Assembly (NCBI GenBank): GCA_963714995.1 | Contig: CAVQQP010000007.1 | Span: forward strand, 1-64,000 | DNA length: 64,000 nt | Source: Prado023 sp963714995 | GTDB lineage: Bacteria > Actinomycetota > Actinomycetes > S36-B12 > CAIYMF01 | Direction of reading: 5' to 3' | In this document: in pieces, positions 48,502-59,794 of the stretch | Layout: each line of letters opens with the position of its first letter | Position numbering within the stretch: the first letter of the stretch is position 1 | Notes under the pieces: model-generated | What the model was told of the DNA's origin: nothing | Databases searched by the model: none | What the model saw: the letters and a program-made list of their open reading frames with translations, nothing else | Position numbers and translations under genes: made by a program

Positions 48502-51087
48502 TCAGCCCGCGGACAGGGCGAGGCCCTGGTCCGTGCCCTGGGCGCCGACCTCGACCCGGACGGTCGAGCCGTCGCGGAACGCACCGGCGAGGATGCCCCG
48601 GGCCAGGGGGTCACCGATCGCGGTCTGGATCAGGCGGCGCAACGGCCGGGCTCCGTAGAGCGGGTCGAACCCGTGGTCGGCGAGCCACTCGCGGGCCGCC
48701 GGGTCCACCTCGAGGGTGATCCGGCGGTCGGCCAGGCGTCGGGCCAGGGCATCGACCTGGATGTCGACGATCGCAGCGAGGTCCTCGCGGGTCAGGGCGT
48801 CGAACATGATCGTGTCGTCCAGGCGGTTGAGGAACTCCGGCTTGAACGCGATGCGCACCACCGCCATGACCGCCTCGTGGCGCTGCTCGGGGGTGAGCGT
48901 CGGGTCGATCAGGGCCTGGGAGCCCAGGTTCGAGGTCAGGATCAGGATCGCGTTGCGGAAGTCCACGGTGCGGCCCTGGCCGTCGGTGAGCCGGCCGTCG
49001 TCGAGGACCTGCAGCAGCACGTTGAAGACCTCCGGGTGGGCCTTCTCCACCTCGTCGAGGAGCACGACGCTGTAGGGCCGGCGGCGCACCGCCTCGGTGA
49101 GCTGGCCGCCCTCCTCGTAGCCGACGTACCCGGGGGGCGCGCCGACCAGCCGGGCGACCGAGTGCTTCTCGCCGTACTCGCTCATGTCGATCCGGGTGAT
49201 CGCCCGCTCGTCGTCGAACAGGAACTCCGCCAGGGCCTTGGCCAGCTCGGTCTTGCCCACACCGGTGGGCCCGAGGAAGAGGAACGAGCCGGTGGGCCGG
49301 TCGGGGTCGGCGATCCCGGCCCGGGCCCGGCGCACGGCATCGGACACCGCGCGGACGGCCGTGGCCTGCCCGACGACCCGGTGGCCGAGCTCGTCCTCCA
49401 TGCGCAGCAGCTTCGCGGTCTCGCCCTCGAGCAGCCGGCCGGCCGGGATCCCGGTCCAGGCGCCGACCACCTCGGCCACGTCGTCGGGGCCGACCTCCTC
49501 GCGCACCATCGCCGAGCGGTCGTTGGCCTCGGCGGCCACCGTCTCCAGCTGGGCCTCCAGGGCGGGCAGCTCGCCGTAGAGGATGCGTGCAGCCGACTCG
49601 AAGTCGCCCTCGCGCTGGGCCCGGTCGGCGGCCATCCGCAGCTCGTCGATCTGGATCTTCAGGTCACCGACCCGGTCGAGGCCGGCCTTCTCCTGGTCCC
49701 ACCGGGCACGCAGGGCGCCCAGCTGCTCCTCCTTGTCGGCCAGGTCGGTGCGCAGCCTGGCCAGGCGCGCGACACTGGCCTCGTCGGTCTCCTTGGCCAG
49801 CGCGAGCTCCTCCATCTTCAGCCGATCGACCTGCCGCTGGAGCTGGTCGATCTCCACCGGGGAGGAGTCGATCTCCATCCGCAGCCGCGAGGCGGCCTCG
49901 TCGACCAGGTCGATCGCCTTGTCCGGCAGGAACCGGGAGGTGATGTACCGGTCGGACAGCGTGGCCGCCGCCACCAGCGCCGCGTCGGAGATGGCCACCT
50001 TGTGGTGCGCCTCGTACTTCTCCTTCAGCCCGCGCAGGATGCCGATCGTGTCCTCCACGCTGGGCTCGCCGACGAACACCTGCTGGAAGCGCCGCTCCAG
50101 GGCGGGGTCCTTCTCGATCCGCTCGCGGTACTCGTCCAGGGTGGTCGCGCCGACCATCCGCAGCTCGCCGCGGGCCAGCATCGGCTTGAGCATGTTGCCG
50201 GCGTCCATCGCCGAGTCCCCACCGGCACCGGCACCCACGACCGTGTGCAGCTCGTCGATGAACGTGACGATCTGGCCGTTGGAGTCCGCGATCTCCTTGA
50301 GCACCGCCTTGAGCCGCTCCTCGAACTCCCCGCGGTACTTCGCCCCCGCCACCATCGATGCCAGGTCCAGGGCGATCAGGCGCTTGCCGCGCAGCGACTC
50401 GGGCACGTCACCGGCCACGATCCGCTGGGCCAGGCCCTCGACCACCGCGGTCTTGCCCACGCCGGGCTCGCCGATCAGCACCGGGTTGTTCTTCGTGCGC
50501 CGACTCAGCACCTGGACGACCCGGCGGATCTCCGCGTCGCGGCCGATCACCGGGTCGATGCGGCCCTCGCGGGCACGCGCGGTGAGGTCGACGCCGTACT
50601 TCTCCAGGGCCTGGAAGCTGCCCTCGGGATCGGCGGAGTCGACCCGCCGACCACCACGGGCGGCATCGAGGGCCGTGACCAGGGCGTCCGGGGTGACCCC
50701 CGCGGCAGCCAGCATCGGGCCGGTCGCGGCCTCGGGGGCCGACAGGGCGATCAGGACGTGCTCGGTGGAGACGAACGAGTCCCCGCGGTTGCGCGCGAGG
50801 TCGCCGGCGGACTTCAGGACCTTGTAGGTGGCCTGGGCGAGATCGGCGCTCGCCACCGTGGCACCCGACGCGGCCGGAAGGGCCGCGACGGCGCGCTCCG
50901 CCTGCCGCGCCAGCGCCTCGACGTCGGCACCGAGGCCCTCGATGAGGGCGACCGCGATCCCATCGCGCTGGTCGAGCAGGGCCCGCAGGACGTGGACCGG
51001 CTCGACGTGGGCGTTGCCCCGGCCGGCGGCGTCACGCACCGCAGCCTGCAGGGCCTCCTGGGTGCGGGTGGTGAACTGGTCAGCCAT
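48502..51087 (-). CDS. clpB: ClpB disaggregase
   Basis: An 861-residue AAA+ chaperone that with DnaK pulls apart protein aggregates. The N-domain covers about 1-145, the first AAA+ domain has Walker A GEPGVGKTAVVEG (about 203) and FIDELHTVVGAG, a coiled-coil middle domain lies near 400-530, and the second AAA+ domain has GPTGVGKTELAKAL (about 605) and LLDEVEKAHPEVF. Complete and unbroken. It lies 100 bp after hspR; a family A palindrome occupies that gap. Regulation by HspR through the dnaK promoter is likely. Confidence 0.97.
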   Translation of the reverse strand: MADQFTTRTQEALQAAVRDAAGRGNAHVEPVHVLRALLDQRDGIAVALIEGLGADVEALARQAERAVAALPAASGATVASADLAQATYKVLKSAGDLARNRGDSFVSTEHVLIALSAPEAATGPMLAAAGVTPDALVTALDAARGGRRVDSADPEGSFQALEKYGVDLTARAREGRIDPVIGRDAEIRRVVQVLSRRTKNNPVLIGEPGVGKTAVVEGLAQRIVAGDVPESLRGKRLIALDLASMVAGAKYRGEFEERLKAVLKEIADSNGQIVTFIDELHTVVGAGAGGDSAMDAGNMLKPMLARGELRMVGATTLDEYRERIEKDPALERRFQQVFVGEPSVEDTIGILRGLKEKYEAHHKVAISDAALVAAATLSDRYITSRFLPDKAIDLVDEAASRLRMEIDSSPVEIDQLQRQVDRLKMEELALAKETDEASVARLARLRTDLADKEEQLGALRARWDQEKAGLDRVGDLKIQIDELRMAADRAQREGDFESAARILYGELPALEAQLETVAAEANDRSAMVREEVGPDDVAEVVGAWTGIPAGRLLEGETAKLLRMEDELGHRVVGQATAVRAVSDAVRRARAGIADPDRPTGSFLFLGPTGVGKTELAKALAEFLFDDERAITRIDMSEYGEKHSVARLVGAPPGYVGYEEGGQLTEAVRRRPYSVVLLDEVEKAHPEVFNVLLQVLDDGRLTDGQGRTVDFRNAILILTSNLGSQALIDPTLTPEQRHEAVMAVVRIAFKPEFLNRLDDTIMFDALTREDLAAIVDIQVDALARRLADRRITLEVDPAAREWLADHGFDPLYGARPLRRLIQTAIGDPLARGILAGAFRDGSTVRVEVGAQGTDQGLALSAG

Positions 51088-51127
51088 GGCGATCCTCCTT
51101 CAGGGTCGTGGCGCGGGTTCAGCAGTG

Positions 51128-51172
51128 CTGGTCGTCGATTCGGTCGATTCAGACGTCGGAATCGACTACCAA
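51128..51172. repeat. palindromic repeat family A, copy 3 (between hspR and clpB)
   Basis: Arms 51128-51146 (CTGGTCGTCGATTCGGTCG) and 51154-51172, loop ATTCAGA, a few mismatches. The right arm is the exact complement of the left arm at 9496-9514. It lies within the heat-shock operon, 15 bp after the hspR stop side and 41 bp before the clpB start. Confidence 0.85.
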
Positions 51173-51187
51173 CCGCGGCGAACTCCT

Positions 51188-51517
51188 TCAGCGGCGGCGT
51201 TCTGGGCGCCAGACGACCAGCGCCGTCGAGCGCTCGCGGTCCTCGAGGGCGTCCAGGCGGCGGCGCATGCCGTCCAGGTGCTCCTCGAGCTCGAGGATGC
51301 GCATGATCCCCGTGAGGTTCACGCCGTCGGCGGCCAGCCTCTGGACCTCGCGCAGCCGGGCGACGTCGCGCATCGAGTACAGGCGGTTGCGCCCGCCCGT
51401 GCGGTTGGGTGAGACCAGGCCGAGCCGGTCGTACTGGCGCAGCGTCTGCGGGTGCAGCCCGGCCAGGGACGCCGCGATGGAGATCGCGTAGACCGGGGTG
51501 TCGTCGTCGAAGTCCAT
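51188..51517 (-). CDS. hspR: HspR, MerR-family heat-shock repressor
   Basis: A 109-residue repressor. The MerR winged helix is VYAISIAASLAGLHPQTLRQYDRLGLVSP with RTGGRNRLYSMRDVARL; a short coiled-coil C terminus (ILELEEHLDGMRRRLDALED) follows. Family members bind the HAIR inverted repeat and use DnaK as co-repressor. The ATG shares one base with the dnaJ stop. A matching HAIR is at 55490-55510 before dnaK. Confidence 0.95.
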   Translation of the reverse strand: MDFDDDTPVYAISIAASLAGLHPQTLRQYDRLGLVSPNRTGGRNRLYSMRDVARLREVQRLAADGVNLTGIMRILELEEHLDGMRRRLDALEDRERSTALVVWRPERRR

Positions 51518-52747
51518 CAGCTGCCTCCCTTGGTGCTCGTCGTGCTGGTCATGAGGTGGGTGCGGGGATCGGGCTCGCCGGCGGCCGCGACGTAGGCCTC
51601 CAGCGCGGCGCGGGCCTGGTCGGACAGGGACGTGGGAACGGCAACCTCGACGGTGGCCAGCAGGTCGCCCATCGTGCCGTCGCGGCGGGTCGCGCCCCGG
51701 CCACGGACCCGGAACGTGCGCCCGTTGGCGGTCCCGGCGGGGATCTTGAGCGTGACCTTCCCGCCGCGGGGCAGCGGGATGGGGATGTCGGCGCCGAGCG
51801 CGGCCTCCGCGAAGGTGACCGGCACGGTCACGGTGACGTTGTCCTTGGCCCGCCCGAACACCGGGTCCGAGCTGACGTGGACGACGATGAACAGGTCGCC
51901 GGGGGGCCCGCCGTTCTCACCGGCCGCGCCCTTGCCCTTGAGCCGGATGCGCGCGCCGTCGGTGACGCCCGGGGGGATCCGGGCGCTCACCGGCCGGGCC
52001 GACTTCCCGCGCCCCGAGCCGGCGCACGTCGTGCACGGGGTGTCCACCACCATGCCGCGGCCCCAGGCACGCCCGGCACGGCTCGGAGAGGGCGAACCCG
52101 CCCTGGCTGCGCACCGCCTGCCCGGTTCCGTTGCAGGTGGGGCACATCCGGGGCGCGGTGCCCGCGGCGGCGCCAGTGCCGGAGCAGGCGGCGCAGGGCG
52201 CATCGGTGGTCAGCCGCATCGAGACCGTGACCCCGTCGAGCGCCTCGGCGAACGAGATCGTCGCCTCGCTCTCGACATCCGCGCCACGCCGCGCCGGACG
52301 CGTCGTCGTGCGCTGGCCGCCCCGGTTGAACAGCCCACCGAGGACGTCGCCGAACACCCCACCGACACCGCCGCCAGCACCCGCCGGGCCGCCGGCCCCG
52401 CCCCCCTGCTGGCGCATCTGGGCCAGCAGGTCCTCGAAGTTCACGCCCCCGGCACCGCCGCCCGACCCCGTTCCGCCGCCGAAGCCGCCGGGGAACCGGA
52501 CGCCGCCACCACCGAACAGCGCGCGGGCCTCGTCGTACTCCTTGCGCGTCGTGGCGTCGGAGAGCACGTCGTAGGCCTCGGAGACCTCCTTGAACTTCGC
52601 CTCCGCGGCCGCGTTGTCCGGGTTCTTGTCCGGGTGGTGCTTGCGGGCGAGGGTGCGGTAGGCCTTCTTGATCTCATCGGCCGTGGCAGTCTTCTTGACG
52701 CCCAGGATCTTGTAGAAGTCCTTGTCGATCCAGTCCTTCGTGCTCAC
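51517..52747 (-). CDS. dnaJ: DnaJ co-chaperone, frameshift near 52064
   Basis: About 410 residues, of the actinobacterial DnaJ1 type. The J-domain (about 10-75) has the HPD motif in ARKHHPDKNPDN. A Gly-rich linker follows, then all four zinc motifs: CAACSGTG, CPTCNGTG, CRACLGRG and CTTCAGSG. The third and fourth are in different frames because of one surplus G in the run near 52064; removing it restores CLGRGMVVDTPC. The C-terminal substrate domain ends in THLMTSTTSTKGGS. Essential-type gene with intact halves, so a sequence error is likely. GTG start with GAGGAGG upstream. Confidence 0.94.
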
Positions 52748-52779
52748 CGCACCCCCACCTCCTCTCGCATGCTCGCAGG

Positions 52780-53513
52780 TCAGTCGGTGCCGGCGACCGA
52801 CACGCGGGCCGGGCGCACGACGCGCCCGTTCATCTCGTAGCCGACCTGCAGGATGGTGACCACCGTCGGCTCGGTGACGCCCTCGCGCTCCTCGCGCATG
52901 AGCGCCTCGTGGCGGGTCGGGTCGAACGGCTCGCCGATCGTCCCGAACGGCGTCAGGCCCAGCCGCACGACGGCAGCCTCCAGGGCCTCGCCGACGCTGC
53001 GGAACCCGCCGACCAGTTCCTCGTGGTCACGTGCACGGCCGATGTCGTCGAGGATCGGCAGCAGCTCGACCAGGGCCGACTCGACGGCGCGCTCGCGCAC
53101 GAGCTCGCGGTCGCGCTCGACGCGCTTGCGGTAGTTGGAGTACTCCGCATGGACGCGCTGAAGGTCGGCCGTCAGGACGGCCACCTGCTCGGCGACGGCA
53201 CCCGACTCGCCGGCCGCCGCGGCCATGTCGGCCTCAGCCGCGCTGAACTCGGCCTCGATGGCATCGGCGTCCAGGGCCTCGGCCAGCAGGGCGTCGGCCT
53301 CAGCAGCCGCAGCCGTGGACGGCTCGACGACCTCCCCCTCGACGAACTCCCCTTGGGCCTGCGCCGCAGGCTCGACGACGTCGCCCTCGAGGATCTCGGC
53401 GTCGACGACGTCCGGATCCGACGGCTGCCCGGGCCCGGTGGAGTCCGGATCGGGCTGCCCCGCCCCGGGGGGCGTGGAGCCCTCCGGGGGCGGGGTCTGC
53501 TCGGGACGCTCGG

Positions 53514-53517
<4 letters not shown>
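52780..53517 (-). CDS. grpE: GrpE nucleotide exchange factor
   Basis: A 245-residue exchange factor for DnaK. The N-terminal 95 residues are acidic and disordered with near-repeats (EILEGDVVEPAAQ, EFVEGEVVEPSTA). The long helix is LQRVHAEYSNYRKRVERDRE (about 125-144), and the C-terminal beta domain has FDPTRHEALMREE and VLQVGYEMNGRVVRPARVSV. The GTG overlaps the dnaK stop as GTGA. Confidence 0.95.
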
Positions 53518-55379
<1,862 letters not shown>

Positions 55380-55489
55380 GGAAGGTGGTTCCTTTCCGTT
55401 CGGATGCCCAACGGCGACGCCGTCGAGCGCGTAATGACAGAACTATCGTCCCCTCACGCGACGTTTGTGTCAAGCCTGCACTCATCAAA

Positions 55490-55510
55490 CTTGAGTCGCT
55501 CCGACTCAAG
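55490..55510. promoter_or_regulatory. HAIR operator (HspR-associated inverted repeat) before dnaK
   Basis: CTTGAGT, seven bases, ACTCAAG: a perfect match to the actinobacterial HAIR consensus CTTGAGT-N7-ACTCAAG. A candidate -35 TTGACA on the minus strand is at 55473-55468. It stands between dnaK and the divergent Fe-S reductase gene, in a 327-bp gap otherwise without a gene, so it could touch both promoters. Confidence 0.92.
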
Positions 55511-55706
55511 TTTGATCGGGCGCTGCGGTGGGGGCGATTCCCTCGGGCGGGACATCAGGGCTCCGGGGCACGCGCGCCGCCCGGATTGCCCACCGCTGGG
55601 GCGAATCGGCTATGTTACTGATCGGTAGGGTCCCACGCGGTGGGCCGCATGCACCACGGGCGAGAATTGGCCGGACGGGGCACCCCTGGCCAGGAGGTTG
55701 GCGGAC

Positions 55707-57938
55707 ATGGATTCGATGATGCTGATCCGGGCAACGGTCGGTCTGATCATCATTGTGGTGGCCGGGTTCCTGGCCCTCAAGCGCGCGTGGTTCCTGCAGG
55801 GGCTGATCCGCTCGGGGCAGCCCGCGGTGGGGCGCACCGACCAGGTCGGCGCCCGCGTGCAGGTCGAGGCCACCGAGGTCCTGGGCCAGAAGAAGCTGCT
55901 CAAGTGGTCGGTGCCCGGCATCGCCCACGTGTTCGTGTTCTTCGGGTTCCTGATCCTGACGCTCACGGTCGTCGAGGCGTTCGGCGAGCTGTTCATCGCC
56001 GACTTCGCGTTCCCGATCATCGGCACCTGGCCGGTCGTGCGATTCCTGGAGGACCTGTTCGCCGTCCTGGTCCTGGTGGGGATCCTCGTCTTCGCAGTCA
56101 TCCGGTTCCGCAACAACCCCGCCAAGGAGGGCCGCTGGTCGCGGTTCTTCGGCTCGCACACCTCGGGCGCGTGGCTCGTCCTGTTCATGATCTTCATGGT
56201 CGTGGCCACACTCCTGCTCTACCGGGGCGCCAAGATCAACGCCGAGGGCCCCGAGGGCATGGACGGCGCATTCGCCTCGCACGCGGTGGCCACCGTGCTC
56301 GAGCCCCTCGGCGAGACGGCCAACGAGTGGCTGCTGACCGTCGGCCTCTGGGCCCACGTCGCGGTCATCCTGGGCTTCCTGCTGATCGTGCTGCACAGCA
56401 AGCACCTGCACATCTTCGCCGCCCCCATCAACGTGTACTTCTCGCGGCGCCCCGACGGCCTCGGACCGCTCCTGGAGATGTACTCGGGCACCGAGAAGAT
56501 CGACTTCGAGGACCCCGCCGACGACGCGGTGTTCGGCCGCGGCCGCATCGAGGACTTCACCTGGAAGGGCCTGCTGGACATGGCGACCTGCACCGAGTGC
56601 GGTCGCTGCCAGAGCCAGTGCCCGGCGTGGAACACCGAGAAGCCCCTGAGTCCCAAGCTCATGATCATGAACCTGCGTGATCACGCGTTCATCAAGGCGC
56701 CCTACATCACCGCCACCCAGAAGAAGCTCGACGGGAAGAACGTGGAGTTCGGCGAGGTGGACGCCGAGGTGCTGGCCACCATGCCGGCCAGGGTCCAGGC
56801 CGAGGTCGAGCGCCCGCTGATCGGCGAGCGCGACTTCGACCCGCACCGCGACACCGACGGCTACGACGCCTCCGGGCATCGCTCGCACGAGGGCCCGGTC
56901 ATCGATGTCGACGCCCTGTGGTCGTGCACCACCTGCGGTGCGTGCGTCAACCAGTGCCCGGTCGACATCGAGCACATCGACCACTTCATCGACATGCGCC
57001 GCCACCAGGTGATGATCGCCACCGAGTTCCCCAACGAGCTCAACAGCCTGTTCAAGAACCTCGAGAACAAGGGCAACCCGTGGGGCATGAACGCCTCGAA
57101 GCGCAACGACTGGATCAGCGAGGTCGACTTCGAGGTGCCGGTGTTCGGCGCCGAGGGCGAGGACGAGATCCCCGCCGACGTCGAGTACCTGTTCTGGGTC
57201 GGCTGCGCCGGGGCCTACGAGGACCGCGCGAAGCAGACCACCAAGGACGTCGCCGAGCTGCTCAACGTCGCGGGCGTGAAGTACATGGTCCTCGGCGAGG
57301 GCGAGACGTGCACCGGCGACCCCGCCCGCCGCGCGGGCAACGAGTTCCTGTTCCAGATGCAGGCGATGCAGAACGTCGAGGTGCTCAACGAGGTCAAGGC
57401 GAAGCGCATCGTCGTGACCTGCCCGCACTGCATGAACACGATCGGCCGCGAGTACCCGCAGCTCGGCGGGGACTACGAGGTCGTGCACCACAGCCAGCTG
57501 CTGGCCACCCTCCTGCGCGACGGCCGGCTCAAGCCGCTGACCCCGATCGACTCGACGGTCACCTACCACGACCCGTGCTACCTGGGCCGGCACAACAAGG
57601 TCTACGTCCCGCCCCGCGAGCTGGTCGCCTCGGTGCCCGGCGTGAAGCTGGTGGAGATGGACCGCTCAGCCGACAAGTCCTTCTGCTGCGGCGCCGGTGG
57701 TGCGCAGATGTGGATGGAGGAGCGGCTGGGCACCCGCGTCAACCAGAACCGCGCCGACGAGGCGATCGGGACCGGTGCCGACAAGATCGCGGTCGCGTGC
57801 CCGTTCTGCTCGGTGATGCTCCACGACGGCGTCACCGTGCGCGCGCAGGAGGCCGGCGAGGACGCCACCCCGGTGGAGGTCATCGATGTCGCGTCGCTGC
57901 TCCTGGGCTCGGTGAGGGCCCCGGAGCCCAGCGCCTGA
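55707..57938 (+). CDS. membrane-bound iron-sulfur reductase (GlpC/HdrD-like, Rv0338c type)
   Basis: A 743-residue protein. Five or so N-terminal membrane helices (about 1-235, with HVFVFFGFLILTLTVVEAF and His pairs fit for haem b) are followed by two 4Fe-4S motifs, CTECGRCQSQCP and CTTCGACVNQCP, and two CCG domains (WVGCAGAYEDR, TYHDPCYLGRHN, FCCGAGGAQMWMEER). It probably moves electrons between a soluble donor and the quinone pool; the partner is unknown. Start ATG 55707 with AGGAGG nine bases upstream. Divergent from dnaK. Confidence 0.9.
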   Translation: MDSMMLIRATVGLIIIVVAGFLALKRAWFLQGLIRSGQPAVGRTDQVGARVQVEATEVLGQKKLLKWSVPGIAHVFVFFGFLILTLTVVEAFGELFIADFAFPIIGTWPVVRFLEDLFAVLVLVGILVFAVIRFRNNPAKEGRWSRFFGSHTSGAWLVLFMIFMVVATLLLYRGAKINAEGPEGMDGAFASHAVATVLEPLGETANEWLLTVGLWAHVAVILGFLLIVLHSKHLHIFAAPINVYFSRRPDGLGPLLEMYSGTEKIDFEDPADDAVFGRGRIEDFTWKGLLDMATCTECGRCQSQCPAWNTEKPLSPKLMIMNLRDHAFIKAPYITATQKKLDGKNVEFGEVDAEVLATMPARVQAEVERPLIGERDFDPHRDTDGYDASGHRSHEGPVIDVDALWSCTTCGACVNQCPVDIEHIDHFIDMRRHQVMIATEFPNELNSLFKNLENKGNPWGMNASKRNDWISEVDFEVPVFGAEGEDEIPADVEYLFWVGCAGAYEDRAKQTTKDVAELLNVAGVKYMVLGEGETCTGDPARRAGNEFLFQMQAMQNVEVLNEVKAKRIVVTCPHCMNTIGREYPQLGGDYEVVHHSQLLATLLRDGRLKPLTPIDSTVTYHDPCYLGRHNKVYVPPRELVASVPGVKLVEMDRSADKSFCCGAGGAQMWMEERLGTRVNQNRADEAIGTGADKIAVACPFCSVMLHDGVTVRAQEAGEDATPVEVIDVASLLLGSVRAPEPSA

Positions 57939-57957
57939 CGGGACAGCCGGTGTTCAT

Positions 57958-57992
57958 GCGCCGCACCGCCTCCGGGCTGCTCGGTGCGGCGC
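57958..57992 (+). terminator. hairpin after the Fe-S reductase gene
   Basis: A perfect 11-bp stem GCGCCGCACCG (57958-57968) with its complement at 57982-57992, 13-nt loop, 20 bp after the stop. No T-tract. Confidence 0.65.
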
Positions 57993-58010
57993 GCACGAGG
58001 GGCAGGGCGT

Positions 58011-58511
58011 ATGAGTGACCAGACCGATGCGGATCGGGCGGAGCATGCCAACGTCGCCCGGGTGCGGGCCGCCGCTGCGGCGCTGGGCCTGACGATCGAC
58101 GTCCGGCGGTTCCCCGAGGGGACCAGGACGGCGCAGGACGCAGCAGCCGCCATCGGCTGCCCCGTCGGTGCGATCGTCAAGAGCCTGATCTTCACGGTGG
58201 ACGGCGAGGTCGTCCTGGCGCTCGTGAGTGGCGCCAACCAGCTCGACGAGGCCAAGCTCGCGGCCGCAGCGGGTGGGTCGATGTGCCGGCGGGCCAGTGC
58301 CGACGAGGTCCGGGCAGCGACAGGCTTCCCGATCGGCGGGGTTCCCCCGATCGGGCTGGCGACGCCGGTTCGGGAGTTCCTCGACGACGACCTCCTGGGC
58401 CATGACATCGTGTGGGCCGCCGCCGGCACCTGGCACGACGTGTTCCCGATCGCACCGGCGGACCTCGCAGCCGCGTCCGGTGGCTGGGTGGGGGAGCTGC
58501 GCCGGACCTGA
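58011..58511 (+). CDS. YbaK/EbsC-family aminoacyl-tRNA deacylase
   Basis: A 166-residue editing-domain protein. RTAQDAAAAIGCPVGAIVKSLIF holds the conserved Lys (about 50), followed by LALVSGANQLDEAKLA, TGFPIGGVPPIG (the GxxPP loop) and FPIAPADL. Relatives hydrolyse mischarged Cys-tRNA(Pro) or similar. The ATG at 58011 has GAGGGG ten bases upstream. Confidence 0.9.
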   Translation: MSDQTDADRAEHANVARVRAAAAALGLTIDVRRFPEGTRTAQDAAAAIGCPVGAIVKSLIFTVDGEVVLALVSGANQLDEAKLAAAAGGSMCRRASADEVRAATGFPIGGVPPIGLATPVREFLDDDLLGHDIVWAAAGTWHDVFPIAPADLAAASGGWVGELRRT

Positions 58512-58589
58512 CCCGGCCGGTCACCCCAACAGCGACCGGCCGGCCCTCACGGACCGCGCGTCCGGGTGCGGGCTGCCACCATGGTCACC

Positions 58590-59792
58590 ATGACCCGGGT
58601 CGCGCTGGCCGATCCCGGCGCCGCGCTCACCGGCGGGCGCCGGCGCCTGGCAGGCGTCGACGCGGCGCGCGGGCTGGCACTCATCGGCATGATGAGCGTG
58701 CACCTCTTCCGGATGCCGTACGGACCCGACGCTCCGCTCGCCCGTGAGCTCGTCAGCGGCAGGTCCGCCGCGCTGTTCGCCGTCCTGGCGGGGGTGGGGA
58801 TCGCCCTGGCCACCGGCGGCACCAGCCCGTGGTCGGGGCACCGGCTCTCTCGGGGGAGGCGCGCGCTCGCGGCCCGGGCCGCGGTTGTGGCCGCGATCGG
58901 CCTGACCCTGGCGGCGACAGACTCGCGGATCCTGGTCATCCTCCCCTACTACGGCCTGCTGTTCCTGATCGCGATCCCCGTCCTGGGGTGGTCCGCTCGC
59001 TGGCTGGCCGTGCTGGCGGCCGTCGCTGCCGTGGCGACGCCGGTGATCAGCCACCTGCTGCGCCGGGGCGAGGTCCCAGCCATCGCCGCGAACCCCGGCT
59101 GGAGCGATGCCCTCACCGAACCGGCCGACACGCTGCGCGTCCTGCTGCTCACCGGCACCTACCCGGTGCTGACCTGGTCCACCTACCTGTTCGCCGGGAT
59201 GGCTGTCGGGAGGTTGGCGCTCGCCCGCCCGAGGGTGGCTCGGGGAGTCGTCCTGGCCGGTGCGGGACTCGCCCTGGTCGGATGGGCCCTGGGCGAGGCC
59301 ACGCTGAACCGCGTCGGGCGGTCCACGGTGGCAGCGTCCTTCCCCCGCGGCGGGATCCCGGAGGAGTACCTGGATGCGATGGGCCTGCACTGGTTCTTCG
59401 GCACGCCGCCGGCGACGGACTGGTGGTGGCTGGGGGTGCGATTCCCGCACATCGGCACGACACCGGACCTCGTGCACACCACCGGCACCGCCCTGGTCGT
59501 GCTCGGTGTCTGCCTGCTGGTGGTCCCACGCCTCGGGCCGTGGGCCCGCCCCCTGGTCGCGGCAGGCTCCATGACCCTGACCCTGTACACCCTCCACGTC
59601 CTGGCCGACCGGGGCCTCAGCCTCCTGGCCGAGGCCGAGCCCCTGGCCGCCGACCTGCCCCCGGCCAGCGTGTGGCTCGCCCACGTCGGCGTGGCTCTGC
59701 TGCTGGCCACCGCCTGGGGATCGCCCACCCGGCGGGGGCCGCTGGAGGCCGTGGCGGCCGCGGCCGCCCGGTGGGCCGCCGGGGGCCGGTAG
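58590..59792 (+). CDS. DUF418/heparan N-acetyltransferase-like membrane protein
   Basis: A 400-residue protein with about ten membrane helices. The N-terminal RRLAGVDAARGLALIGMMSVHLF motif (about 17-39) is shared by DUF1624/HGSNAT-like acyltransferases, and RSAALFAVLAGVGIAL follows; the C-terminal MTLTLYTLHVL and RRGPLEAVAA are of the DUF418 type. It may transfer an acyl group across the membrane; substrate unknown. ATG at 58581 or GTG at 58566 are alternative starts. Convergent with the MFS gene, 2 bp apart. Confidence 0.85.
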   Translation: MTRVALADPGAALTGGRRRLAGVDAARGLALIGMMSVHLFRMPYGPDAPLARELVSGRSAALFAVLAGVGIALATGGTSPWSGHRLSRGRRALAARAAVVAAIGLTLAATDSRILVILPYYGLLFLIAIPVLGWSARWLAVLAAVAAVATPVISHLLRRGEVPAIAANPGWSDALTEPADTLRVLLLTGTYPVLTWSTYLFAGMAVGRLALARPRVARGVVLAGAGLALVGWALGEATLNRVGRSTVAASFPRGGIPEEYLDAMGLHWFFGTPPATDWWWLGVRFPHIGTTPDLVHTTGTALVVLGVCLLVVPRLGPWARPLVAAGSMTLTLYTLHVLADRGLSLLAEAEPLAADLPPASVWLAHVGVALLLATAWGSPTRRGPLEAVAAAAARWAAGGR

Positions 59793-59794
59793 CC

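Noticed and set aside
52000..52200. Programmed ribosomal frameshift in dnaJ
   Set aside because: No known programmed shift exists in dnaJ, the slip falls in a plain G-run, and similar shifts occur in many unrelated genes of the window.
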